Assembly: GCA_944376695.1 (NCBI GenBank)
Contig: CALWDM010000002.1
Coordinates: forward strand, 36,549 to 100,548
Direction of reading: 5' to 3'
DNA: 64,000 nt
Source: an uncultured Mediterraneibacter sp.
Lineage (GTDB): Bacteria; Bacillota; Clostridia; Lachnospirales; Lachnospiraceae
Shown: in pieces, positions 25,108 through 34,200 of the stretch
How positions within the stretch are numbered: position 1 is the first letter of the stretch
Layout: every line of letters begins with the position of its first letter
Program-made: the position numbers and the translations under genes
The notes under the pieces: model-generated
Databases searched by the model: none
The model's input: the letters and a program-made list of their open reading frames with translations, nothing else
Told to the model about the DNA's origin: nothing

Positions 25108-25425
25108 ATGAAAGCGGTGAAAGATATAAAAGATATTAAAATGGTTGCTGTCGATGTGGACGGTACGTTTGTGCGCTCGGATTACACATATGACGTTCCG
25201 CGGTTTAAGCGGATACTGGAGCGCATGGACCGCGCCGGAGCAGTGCGCCGCATTTAGGGACGGCGGAAACGACATCGAGATGCTCCAGTATTGCGGCTAC
25301 AGCTATGCGATGGCAAACGCTCCAGAGAATGTAAAAAAAGCGGCAAAATACGTCTGCCCGTCCAATGAGGAAGACGGGGTGCTGGATGTGTTGGAGTGTT
25401 TGTCCCATTCAGGCGCAGATTTTTT
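25108..25425 (+). pseudogene. Cof-type HAD phosphatase, internally deleted
   Basis: ATG 25108 after AGAGGAGG starts MKAVKDIKDIKMVAVDVDGT, with HAD motif I VDVDGTFVRSD. The frame stops at about 25256. From about 25240 another frame carries HAD motif IV RDGGNDIEMLQYCGYSYAMA and the Cof C-terminus NAPENVKKAAKYVCPSNEED. The cap domain and motifs II-III (expected roughly 150-180 residues) are missing. Confidence 0.75.
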
Positions 25426-25511
25426 TATTGATCTTCCTTTCAGCCAAACCGATAATAAAATAAGTCCTAATCTCAATCCTTTGTAACTATACAGTGATTG
25501 TAAAGTCAATG

Positions 25512-25607
25512 TTATTCCGCAATCTTGATCATAAGCTTTGTGACATATTCTTCCGGGCTGGAAATAGCAAATTTATTCAGTTTTATCTCATAAGCATATC
25601 TTGTCAG
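25512..25607 (-). pseudogene. Unidentified C-terminal gene remnant
   Basis: A minus-strand frame reads YEIKLNKFAISSPEEYVTKL and MIKIAE before TAA, without a start codon or ribosome site. It looks like a coding tail, but the family is not recognised. Confidence 0.25.
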
Positions 25608-25620
25608 GAGAAAATTGATA

Positions 25621-25657
25621 TTGACAGAAATGAAAAAATGTAATACGTTTGTATTAC
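25621..25657 (+). promoter_or_regulatory. Toxin-antitoxin promoter and operator
   Basis: TTGACA (25621-25626) precedes a 7-bp inverted repeat GTAATAC-GTTT-GTATTAC (25640-25657) that overlaps the expected -10 region and lies 15 bp before the antitoxin start. It is a probable autoregulation site. Confidence 0.55.
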
Positions 25658-25672
25658 AAAGGAGATGATTTT

Positions 25673-25945
25673 ATGGCAAAAGAAGCAACGCTTCAAGTCC
25701 GTATGGATGCAGATTTAAAAGATAAGGTAGAGACGCTATACAGAGAAATGGGCACCTCTTTTGCAGAAGCAGTTCGAATTTTTGCGAAGCAGAGTATAAA
25801 GGAAAATGGTATGCCGTTTGTTATTACAGCTAATCAGAAAAATACTTATGGGCGTTTAGCCAAGTATGCAAATTCGGAATTGGTAGAGAAAGAGGCAGCT
25901 GCAATGGAAAGGGCGATGATAAATAAGCATGAAGAAACTAATTGA
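25673..25945 (+). CDS. RelB/DinJ-type antitoxin
   Basis: This 90-residue protein has an N-terminal ribbon-helix-helix (EATLQVRMDADLKDKVETLY; GTSFAEAVRIFAKQSIKENG) characteristic of RelB/DinJ, and a C-terminal charged tail to bind the toxin. An AAAGGAGATG site precedes ATG 25673. The toxin gene overlaps its end by 17 bp. Confidence 0.87.
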   Translation: MAKEATLQVRMDADLKDKVETLYREMGTSFAEAVRIFAKQSIKENGMPFVITANQKNTYGRLAKYANSELVEKEAAAMERAMINKHEETN

Positions 25946-26288
25946 TGCAAATGTGATTTTGCGCTATCTTCTTGGGGATCATCCGGAATATTCGGAGAAA
26001 GCCAAAAAAGTTATTGAAGAGGGCGCGTATACTTTGCCGGAAGTAATAGCTGAAGTGGTATATGTGTTAAATGGCGTATACAAAGTTACACGCAGCGAGA
26101 TAAGGGATACGTTAGTTGATTTTATGGATGAAGTTGATGTAGATAAAGGAGAAATCATTGTCCTGGCACTTACGGTTTATTCTGAAATTTCTTTAGATTT
26201 TGTGGATTGTGTTTTGATTGCATATCATCGGATTGATAGAGCAGAAGTAGTAAGTTTTGACAAAAAATTGAATAAGAATCTGATATAG
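25929..26288 (+). CDS. PIN-domain toxin (VapC-like ribonuclease)
   Basis: This 119-residue protein has the PIN acidic residues: KLIDANVILRYLLGDHPEY (first Asp at residue 6), a central Glu in TLPEVIAEVVYVL, DFVDCVLIAYHRI and VVSFDKKLNK. PIN toxins cleave RNA such as tRNA or rRNA. It overlaps the RelB-like antitoxin, so the pair is a type II toxin-antitoxin module with a RelB-type antitoxin and a PIN rather than RelE toxin. Confidence 0.85.
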   Translation: MKKLIDANVILRYLLGDHPEYSEKAKKVIEEGAYTLPEVIAEVVYVLNGVYKVTRSEIRDTLVDFMDEVDVDKGEIIVLALTVYSEISLDFVDCVLIAYHRIDRAEVVSFDKKLNKNLI

Positions 26289-26310
26289 TAAATATCAGAC
26301 AGGAGAGAAA

Positions 26311-26374
26311 AAAGCGGCCCTGCTGAATACCGGCTATTGGAAAGCCCGGATTCAGCAGGGCCATTTTCTGCTTT
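26311..26374. terminator. Bidirectional terminator between PIN toxin and MGMT
   Basis: GGCCCTGCTGAAT (26316-26328) pairs with ATTCAGCAGGGCC (26350-26362). ATTTTCTGCTTTT follows on plus and CGCTTTTTTC on minus. Confidence 0.85.
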
Positions 26375-26435
26375 TACTACCCTTATTTTCGGCGATAATC
26401 AGGTTATAAAGATACGTCCTCTTATATTGCTCCCT

Positions 26436-27005
26436 TCACAGTGCAGTTCCCTTTTCCGGAATAAAGTAAGCCTCAACCGGCGCTTTTTCCAAAGCCAGCA
26501 GCTTGAGTTTCCGATCTATCCCGCCGGCATATCCGGTCAGGCTTCCATTGGAGCCGACGACGCGGTGGCAGGGGATCAGGATGGAGACCGGGTTGCGCCC
26601 TACCGCGCCGCCCGCCGCCTGCGCCGACATGTGTGGTATCCCGCGCCGGCGGGCGATCTTTTTCGCGATTTCGCCGTAGGTCATGGCCGTCCCGTAAGGA
26701 ATCTGCCGCAGGATGTCCCACACCTCCATCTGGAACGGAGTGCCGGACGGATGGAGCGGCGGCATGAAGTCCGGCTCCTTTCCGGAGAAATAGAGATCCA
26801 GCCAGCGCTTTGCATCCTCAAGGACTGGAGTGCTCTTTTCTGTATGTTCTGCGTCCAGGCCGTGTGCATAATACTTCTGATCCTTGAACCACGCTCCGGT
26901 GATCCCGGTCCGGTCCGCAGCCAGAAGGATTTTCCCCAACGGGGACTGGTAATAACTGATGTACTGCACAGGTGTGTTCCTCCTTCGATTGTTTTGTCTT
27001 TTCAT
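26436..27005 (-). CDS. ogt: Methylated-DNA-[protein]-cysteine S-methyltransferase
   Basis: This 189-residue protein has the active-site motif ILIPCHRVVGSNGSLTGYAG at about residues 143-162, the arginine-finger region IPYGTAMTYGEIAKKIARRR and an N-terminal MGMT ribonuclease-like domain (YYQSPLGKILLAADRTGITG). It repairs O6-alkylguanine in a suicide reaction. It is a single gene on the minus strand with its own terminator. Confidence 0.93.
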   Translation of the reverse strand: MKRQNNRRRNTPVQYISYYQSPLGKILLAADRTGITGAWFKDQKYYAHGLDAEHTEKSTPVLEDAKRWLDLYFSGKEPDFMPPLHPSGTPFQMEVWDILRQIPYGTAMTYGEIAKKIARRRGIPHMSAQAAGGAVGRNPVSILIPCHRVVGSNGSLTGYAGGIDRKLKLLALEKAPVEAYFIPEKGTAL

Positions 27006-27227
27006 TTCTATATCAGATCACAGTATATTTTATCACCAAAATATAAGAAACAACAGAGATAAATCTTCGTATACAGAGGCAAGCCATATTTCCTATTACT
27101 GTCCAGAGGTTCACAGTAACCATTTTACCATAACAAAAAAGCATACCATGAAATAAAAACAAGGTATTTGCTATTCTATCAGATCAGGGATACACTGGAC
27201 TCAGAAAGAGGATAAGGAGGTGGTCAG

Positions 27228-27488
27228 GTGAACGGACTGACAGAAGAAGAGCTTCTGCTCCGCAATTTAAAGGACGCCGGATGCAGCGAGGAGGAGATCT
27301 GGAAGTATCTCAGCCTGGGGGCAGAGGGCAGGGAAAAGGAGCAGCTCCGCTTTCTTTCTGCACACAGGGCGAAACTTTTGGATCAGGTCCATGCCAGTCA
27401 GGAGATGCTGGACTGCCTTGATTATCTGATCTACACAATGAAGAAGAAAAATGATCATGGAGGGATTTACAATGAACACAAATTTTGA
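27228..27488 (+). CDS. Small helical protein of unknown function upstream of Fe-ADH
   Basis: This 86-residue protein, GTG start after AAGGAGGTGG, is all-helical (LTEEELLLRNLKDAGCSEEE; RFLSAHRAKLLDQVHASQEM; LDCLDYLIYTMKKK). The pattern is like the dimerisation helices of MerR-family regulators without the HTH. I do not recognise a named family. Its last 17 bases overlap the start of the iron alcohol dehydrogenase, so the two are coupled. Confidence 0.65.
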   Translation: MNGLTEEELLLRNLKDAGCSEEEIWKYLSLGAEGREKEQLRFLSAHRAKLLDQVHASQEMLDCLDYLIYTMKKKNDHGGIYNEHKF

Positions 27489-28650
27489 TTTCTACAATCC
27501 GACACACATTCTGTTTGGCTCAGGGAAACTGGACGAACTGGGAAACCAGCCCATGCCGGGGAAAAAGGCGCTGCTCCTGATTTCAGCGGGAAAATCCGCG
27601 AAAGTCTCCGGAGCGCTTGAGAGAACTCAGGCACAGCTTGAAAAGGCAGGCGTGGAATATGCAGTGTGCGCGAAGATCCACGAAAACCCCACAAGGGAGA
27701 TTGTAATGGAAGCAGCTGCGTTTGCAAAGGAAAACGGCTGCGACTTTATCGTGGCGTTAGGCGGCGGGGCTGTTCTCGATTCGTCTGTGGCTGTGGCGGC
27801 GATGGCGACCAACCCGGGAGACCTCTGGGACTATGTAAACGGCGGTACAGGCAAGGGACAGCCGCTGGTAAATAAGCCGCTTCCACAGGTGACGGTCACC
27901 CTGACAGCGGGGACTGGATCTGAGATCAACAACTGGGGCGTGATCAGCAGGAATGACACCCACGAGAAGATCGGATTCGGCGGCGCGCCGGAGCTGGTGC
28001 CGGTACTGGCAGTGGTCGATCCGGAGCTGATGAAGACTGTGCCGTCCAAATATACGGCGTACCAGGGATTTGACGCGCTGTTCCACAACACAGAGGTCAT
28101 GATGTCAAACGGCGTGAATATTTTGAGCGAGACGCTGGCGCTCTCTGCGATCGAAAATATCGCGAAGTACCTGCTCCGAGCGGCGGCCGATGGGAATGAC
28201 ATCGAGGCGAGAGAGCGCGTGGCATACGGGAGCACCATTGCCGGGATCACCATGCAGCTGACGTCCACTACGGCGCAGCATTCCATGGAGCATGCCATGA
28301 GCGCATATCATCCGGAGCTTCCGCATGGAGCCGGCCTGATCATGATCTCCGTGGAGTTTGCCCGTTACTTCATCGAGCGCCACGCGTGTGACGGGCAGTT
28401 CATCAAGATGGCAAAAGCAATGGGAATGTCGGAAGCTGACAAAGCGGAAGACTTCCTGACCGCGCTTATACAGCTCCAGAAAGACTGCGGTGTAGCGGAT
28501 CTGAAGATGAGCGATTATGGATTTACGAAAGACGAGTGCATGACGCTGGCAGTCAATGCCCGCGAGACTATGGGCGGGCTCTTCCTTGCGAACCCGTGTG
28601 AAATGTCAGACGAAGCGTGCGCGGGCATCTTCGAAAAAGCATACAGGTAA
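27472..28650 (+). CDS. Iron-containing alcohol dehydrogenase
   Basis: This 392-residue protein has NAD(P)-binding VALGGGAVLDSSVAVAAMAT and the substrate-side VTLTAGTGSEINNWGVIS. Iron-site residues lie in YQGFDALFHNTEVM and TTAQHSMEHAMSAYHPELPH. It is clearly a different paralogue from the one at 22057. ATG 27472 preceded by GGAGGG is preferred over in-frame 27451. It likely reduces an aldehyde or ketone in fermentation. A strong terminator follows. Confidence 0.9.
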   Translation: MNTNFDFYNPTHILFGSGKLDELGNQPMPGKKALLLISAGKSAKVSGALERTQAQLEKAGVEYAVCAKIHENPTREIVMEAAAFAKENGCDFIVALGGGAVLDSSVAVAAMATNPGDLWDYVNGGTGKGQPLVNKPLPQVTVTLTAGTGSEINNWGVISRNDTHEKIGFGGAPELVPVLAVVDPELMKTVPSKYTAYQGFDALFHNTEVMMSNGVNILSETLALSAIENIAKYLLRAAADGNDIEARERVAYGSTIAGITMQLTSTTAQHSMEHAMSAYHPELPHGAGLIMISVEFARYFIERHACDGQFIKMAKAMGMSEADKAEDFLTALIQLQKDCGVADLKMSDYGFTKDECMTLAVNARETMGGLFLANPCEMSDEACAGIFEKAYR

Positions 28651-28679
28651 CTTCCCGGACTGCGGAGCCGGACAGGGAG

Positions 28680-28723
28680 GGAAAGGCGGGCGGCTGGTAA
28701 TTAAACCATCCGCCCGCCTTTCC
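28680..28723. terminator. Strong hairpin terminator
   Basis: GGAAAGGCGGGCGG (28680-28693) pairs perfectly with CCGCCCGCCTTTCC (28710-28723). There is no long T-run, but the stem is very GC rich. Confidence 0.7.
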
Positions 28724-29282
28724 AGAGATAATATCCGATAAACGCCGCGGCAGTCACCACCCAGGTCATGGAGATCTGAAGATGATGGCATGGATCTTGG
28801 GAGAAATCGTCATCCTGTCTGCGAACCAGATGATCCTTAAGACACATACTCCCGGCAGGATCGGGAAAAAGATCAGGAGAAGCCACGTTGACATACATAA
28901 TATATGAGCAGTTATGCATTGATGAAAAGAGCGAGATGGCTTATAATTGTAAATGAGATAAAAAATGGAAATACTTGGGAAAACATTTGTTTCCTGTTGG
29001 TCTATGGGCGTAAAATGAGGTTTATCCGGATCTTTTTTATCCAGATTTCCGGACGAATAGTTATGAAATAGGCAAGATAGTATCGGCCGGCAAAATCGAG
29101 AATAAAGTTTCATTAGGTGATTGCGAAATTGGTGAAGCTCGTTCGAAATCTTGAACCAAACAAGGAAGAATTCTTGCAGGGCATGAATTCTGAAATTAAA
29201 AATGAATAACCGGATATTTTAGGTGTGCGTCAATAAGCTATTGGCTTTATGAAAGTGGTAAGTCCTATGCTATGAGTGGCTT
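28724..29282. other. Gene-poor stretch with possible membrane-protein remnants
   Basis: No intact gene is seen. The minus strand holds short hydrophobic frames (for example WLLLIFFPILPGVCVL near 28850 and TWVVTAAAFIGYYLWKGG near 28720-28780) that could be tails of a decayed transporter. The plus strand has a short unrecognised frame ending NLEPNKEEFLQGMNSEIKNE near 29208. None is assignable. Confidence 0.35.
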
Positions 29283-30057
29283 TCAGCTTCGAATGTATTC
29301 ATGATGTTTGACTTTATCAGCCAGAACAACAGTGATGAGCTGTGTGATACCGGCAAGAATCAGATCAGCATGCAGTGTCCTCTCATTTTGTGTCTGTCAT
29401 CCTGCGAGACGGAGATGATCTTTGATGTGGTTGATATCTCTTTCGATAACAGTTCTTATTTTAGAGGTGCTACCCCATTCTTTGGTTCCGCGGATTGTTC
29501 CGGGATAAGCACGCAGATCCTTTTCCGGACAGATATAAATCATACGATCGCATCTGGAAGTGGGAGTTTCGCAACAGCATTGTTTATGAGATTTTTTTGG
29601 TGGATGGATCGTAAGCCCATATCATTTTGGGACAGACAAACTTGAACATGGTAATACCGCTTCTTAGTTTAGAAGTGCATTCGTACTTCATTGAGAGTGA
29701 AGGATCATGAGGACAACAAGGGATACCGTTTTCGTTAATGGTATAATCCTGATTTTCAGGATCTGATCTTGCATTTAGTGGAATATATGCTTTCTGAAAA
29801 TGCTTGTCCTTACCAAAAGTATCTCCGATAAGAAGGCTCTGATAGAGCTGTACGGTATCGAAAGCGGCGTCTCCGAGGAAGGGTTTGAGCTTGATTAGTG
29901 GATGTTTTGAAATGAAGTCTTTGAGTGCCGGAATCAAAAGTTTTGAATTAGGAACACACTTATCTTCATCAGGGGAGCTGGATTTCTTTTCGACAACAAT
30001 ACCAGAATGGGACGTTATAATGTCTTTGTTATAAAAAGAAATATGGCGGATGATCAA
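29283..30057 (-). pseudogene. Decayed DDE transposase (IS remnant)
   Basis: The minus strand carries LKPFLGDAAFDTVQLYQSLL, YIPLNARSDPENQDYTINEN and, in a second frame after 29592, RMIYICPEKDLRAYPGTIRG, IRTVIERDINHIKDHLRLAG and LILAGITQLITVVLADKVKH. The frame changes at a run of seven T (29592-29598) and there is an in-frame TGA at 29397-29399 where CGA is expected. The N-terminal third is missing. The C-terminal part resembles DDE_Tnp_1_6-type transposases; the exact IS family is uncertain. Confidence 0.75.
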
Positions 30058-30190
30058 AGCATACAGGAAAGCTGTTTATATGGTATCATAGATATCAGAA
30101 TAACTCTTTTCTTAGATGGTGGATTATAGTTTTTGAGCAACTTTATTATACCATATCAGGTAAGGAGTTCTTTGCTAAAAAACAAAGAAT

Positions 30191-30227
30191 GCCGTATTTA
30201 TACGGCTTGTGGCGTTTCGCAAACGCC
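30191..30227 (+). promoter_or_regulatory. Two tandem hairpins in the leader of the RHS operon
   Basis: GCCGTA-TTTA-TACGGC (30191-30206) and GGCGTTT-CGC-AAACGCC (30211-30227) lie 34 bp ahead of the first gene. No T-run follows on plus, so they look like leader structure, not a terminator. Confidence 0.4.
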
Positions 30228-30260
30228 TAAAAAATTTCATAACAGAGAGGAGGAATTATT

Positions 30261-30632
30261 TTGAGTGATGACAGCCACATTTGGAGTGAGATCTATGCCC
30301 TCGACTCAAAAATAAAAGAATGCAATGAGGCTAAAACAGGTATTCAATATATTAAGAACAACTGTAGTTCAAAAAAAGATTCATGGCGTACAAGTTTTGA
30401 TAAACTTGCTGCTGGCAGCGATTTGTACGAGGTCAAAAGTACAGATCTATTTGAAGGGAATATGGCCAATGAACTGGGGGGCAAAGTCACAGAAGCAATC
30501 ATTCAGGTTAACGGTGGAATCGCGCAGTCCGAAGCGCTGGAGAGCGCTCTGGACTCCCAGATCAAAAAATTAAACCAGACAATTGAACGATTATATTCAG
30601 AAAGGGCGAGTCTGGTTCGCCAACTGGATTAG
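30261..30632 (+). CDS. Small helical type VII-associated protein (DUF5082-like)
   Basis: This 123-residue protein with a TTG start, set by GAGAGGAGG 7 nt upstream, is helical. It has IYALDSKIKECNEAKTGIQY, then FEGNMANELGGKVTEAI and a coiled coil LDSQIKKLNQTIERLYSERA. The layout resembles DUF5082-type partners encoded ahead of LXG toxins in Bacillus-type ESX (type VII) loci. It starts a four-gene run ending in the RHS toxin, 9 bp before the next gene. The family assignment is tentative. Confidence 0.6.
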   Translation: MSDDSHIWSEIYALDSKIKECNEAKTGIQYIKNNCSSKKDSWRTSFDKLAAGSDLYEVKSTDLFEGNMANELGGKVTEAIIQVNGGIAQSEALESALDSQIKKLNQTIERLYSERASLVRQLD

Positions 30633-30641
30633 GAGGAACAT

Positions 30642-30926
30642 ATGGCTAAAGTAGGATTAAAGGAAATAGAGTACGTGCAATTGAAAAATTCGGTGCGCGA
30701 AATACATTCGTTAAGTCTCAAGGAGATGGCAGATGCCTTCAATACTATTGCGGAACTGGATTCCAGGGGAGGAGGATTTTATACAAAAGAGCTCACTCCC
30801 AAAATCAGAGCTGTGGTAGAGGAACTAAAGAGCATGGAAGGGCTTATGGAGACGGCCTTTTCCAACCATGAAGAAATAATTGACAGCTTTTGTATTGCTA
30901 TTGATAACTATGATGTATGCAGTTAG
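30642..30926 (+). CDS. Small WXG100-sized helical protein
   Basis: This 94-residue protein has two predicted helices (EIHSLSLKEMADAFNTIAEL and TPKIRAVVEELKSMEGLME) separated by a glycine-rich turn GGGF. Size and position match the LXG-associated helper proteins (DUF5344/Lap-like) of type VII loci, but there is no WXG motif. The stop overlaps the leader of the next gene. The ribosome site is AGGAGG, 5 nt before the ATG. Confidence 0.55.
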   Translation: MAKVGLKEIEYVQLKNSVREIHSLSLKEMADAFNTIAELDSRGGGFYTKELTPKIRAVVEELKSMEGLMETAFSNHEEIIDSFCIAIDNYDVCS

Positions 30927-30934
30927 GAGTGGAT

Positions 30935-31255
30935 GTGATCAGTATGGGAGATATGGAACTAGATTATGAGAAGATAGAAAGTGTAATATCGGATCTGACG
31001 AATAAACTGGAAAATGATAAGGAGGAAATCAGCTCGGCATACAGCAGGTTGGAGGCCGTTTTTGAACAGTCGTCCGGCGAAGAGGCAGAGGCCTTAAGAG
31101 GCCTGCAAAAGGCAGAGCGCAGGCTTATGACAGAAGTGCAGGAGACGTTGAAAAAGCTGGGGGAAAGTATAGAATATGCCGCAGGCCAGTTTAGAGGGCT
31201 GGATGCCTCGACCGCCAAATTAATGGGAGGAGAAAAGCGTGGACCGGATATTTGA
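30935..31255 (+). CDS. WXG100-like helical protein
   Basis: This protein of about 106 residues forms two long helices (DYEKIESVISDLTNKLENDK; ALRGLQKAERRLMTEVQETL) with a short break, like ESAT-6/WXG100 proteins, but without W-x-G. GTG 30935, 5 nt after AGGAG, is preferred as start. The following RHS gene starts inside its 3' end (17 bp overlap), implying coupled synthesis with the toxin. Confidence 0.55.
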   Translation: MISMGDMELDYEKIESVISDLTNKLENDKEEISSAYSRLEAVFEQSSGEEAEALRGLQKAERRLMTEVQETLKKLGESIEYAAGQFRGLDASTAKLMGGEKRGPDI

Positions 31256-34200
31256 ACAAAATCATATTGAGACAATGTGCTCAGAGATCAAACAAATTTT
31301 AGAAGAGTCAAAAGAATATATGGAAGATATTCTGGCTATAGCAGATAGTGCGGAAGAGGCGATGAATTCGGTGCCGGAAGAGGCAAAAGATTACAGTGTG
31401 TTAAAGGCAGTAGAACAACTCAGAACCTGCATTAATAATGTAGATCTTGACTCGGTTATTTGTGTTTTAGATAGTTGCCGAAATAATGTAAACGACAACA
31501 TTCTGGACGCTGATCGAAGATATGCGCAGGAAACAGATTCGCTGAGAGAAAGTGTGGAACAGATCAGCGAGGCGGTGAGTAATATCAGACAATTTTTAGT
31601 CGATATGCCTCTCAATATGGACTGCGAAACGTTTCTTGCTGTCCTCGAAGTTGCCAGAAAAAAGTCCAGAGATATTTTAGGCGATATGGACAGGACGCTT
31701 AATCATCTGTTGATGAACGTAAAAGGGGAGGAGACGAAAAGTGTCTGGTTTTCCAAAGATCCGGTCAATCTGAGTACGGGAAACTTTATTTACAGCCATA
31801 CTGACATAACCATTCCTGGGAGAACACCTATGATTTTCCGGCGTTTTTATAATTCAGTAAATAACAGAAGCGGGGTATTGGGATGCGACTGGAATCACAA
31901 TTATGATATATGGCTGGACACAGAGCGAAAAGAAAAAATACTGCATTTGGAAGATGGGAGAGAGGAGCGTTTTTACTTATTATCCAACGGGCATTATGCC
32001 ACGCTCTTTCATGATTGCGGAAGGTTTTTTCAGAAAGAGCAGGAATATTTTTATGTGACGAGAGAACAGAAAACATATGCTTTCAATACAGATGGACAGT
32101 GTATCAGGGTAGAAGAACCATGTGGAGACAATCTGCGGTTTCTTTATCGGAAGACAGCCGGTGGAAAGAAGCGGCTTTTCCGCGTGGAAAAAGACACAGG
32201 AGAATTTTTCCAGTTTGTATACGATAACGCAGGATATTTAAAATTGCTTGTGGACCATACGGGGCGGACAGTTGAATTCCTGGTAACAGAAAGTCGGCTT
32301 GTGTCAGTGAGCGCTTTGCAGGGCGGATCGTATACTTACAGATATTCTTGCGAGGGAAAGCTGACGGGAATCATCAATCCCGAAGGCGTTGAAACCATCG
32401 AGAATGTTTATGATGAGAAAATGAGGACAGTCGGACAGAGATTTCCAGACGGAAGCGAGATGAAGTATGATTACAATGATAAAACAGGTGAGGTTTTTCT
32501 GACAGAGAGGAATGGCAGCAGGATCATCTATGTACACGATAACCAATACAGGGACATCAGGCATGTTTACCGCGATGGTGAGGAGACATTCGAATACAAC
32601 AAATACAATCAAAGAACACAGTTTGTAGATAAATTAGGAAACAGAACGATCTATGGCTACGATGATAGAGGAAACCGGACTGTGATTATCAATCCGCGGG
32701 GAGATGAAATGAAACTCCAGTACGGAGAATATAACCGCTTGGAAAAGGTAGAGGTAAACGGAGTAAAAAAAGTAGTCAATCGATATGACGGAGAAGGAAA
32801 CCTGGTAGCTTCAGAAGATGGGGAGGGAAATGTATTTTCCTTCTTCTATGAGAGAAAAGGAATCGTGAGCCGTGTTCTCCAGCCAGATGGCGGGGAAGTT
32901 ATATTTAAAAGAGATGAGAGAGGGAATATTACCAACCTCTATGCGCCGGATGGCGCGGAATATCGCTTTGTCTATGATGATTTGAATCAAATCTCGGAGA
33001 CAGTAGACGGCAACGGAAATCTTACCAAATATGAGTATGACAAAAGAGGAAATATCCATAAGGTTATCAACGCAAATGGAGACAGCCGGATCTATTTTTA
33101 CAATAAGAACAATAAAGTGACCAAGATTATTGATTTTGACGGAAATTCGATTTGTAGGAAATACAATAGTCTGAACCTTCCGGAACAGGTGACAGATAAA
33201 GCGGGCAGAACGACCAGATTAACCTATGACGCCATGTGGAATCTGGCAAGGGTGACACAGCCTGACGGTGCTTCTACAACGTTTCTTTATAACGAAGATA
33301 ACAATCTGACACGAATACGCAATGCAAATGGGGATCTTGTACGCTATACATATGATGCTTTGGGAAGAAGAATAAGTCAGACGGACGAAATGGGGAATGT
33401 CTCAAGATTTTACTATGATGCAGTTGGGAATCTGATCAAAGCTGAAAGCCCGGAAGGAGAATGTACCGCTTACGAGTATGATGCTGAGGGGCGCATCACA
33501 AACGTACAGGATGCCTTGGGAAATAAAGTATATCTCAAATACGACAGAAATGGCAAATTGATTATGGAAACAAATCCCCTTGGGGAGCGCCGGGAGTATA
33601 CCTATGACTGTATGGGACGGCTGAGCACGATCAGAAATGAGGTGGGCGAGATAACATCATACCATTATGATAAATGCGGTCGTCTCGTCTGTATCCGATA
33701 TCCGGAAGGCCTTTGTTCGGAGTACACTTATGACAAAAATGGAAATGTGAAATCTTTTACCAATCCAAAAGGTTATACTGTCAGGTATTTCTATGACTCC
33801 CTCGACCGCCTTATAAAAGTGGAAGGAGAGCAAGGTGAATATAAGTTGTACGGCTACGATTGTCTGGGCAATATTATATGGATGGAAGATGGAAGGGGAG
33901 CAAGGACTAATTATGAGTATTCCATCACCGGCAAACTTACAAGAGTTATTGACCCTCTCGGAAATGAGACGATCTATGAATATGACGTGAGAGATCGACT
34001 GCTCAGCATCAGCCAGTACGGGACTGAGAAAATGAAGGAACTGCAGGAAGCGCAGAAAATCAATGAAAAGAATTGCCATAGGACATATTACGAGCACGAT
34101 CTGATGGGAAATCTGACAAAGATTACGGACAGTCTTGGAAATTGTGAAAGGTTTGAATATGACAAAGCAGGGAGGCTGACCGCAAAAATAGATCAGGAGG

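Noticed and set aside
30191-30227. Tandem hairpins considered as a terminator of the IS remnant
   Set aside because: The T-run is missing on plus and the hairpins lie in the leader of the RHS operon, so they are listed as leader structure.
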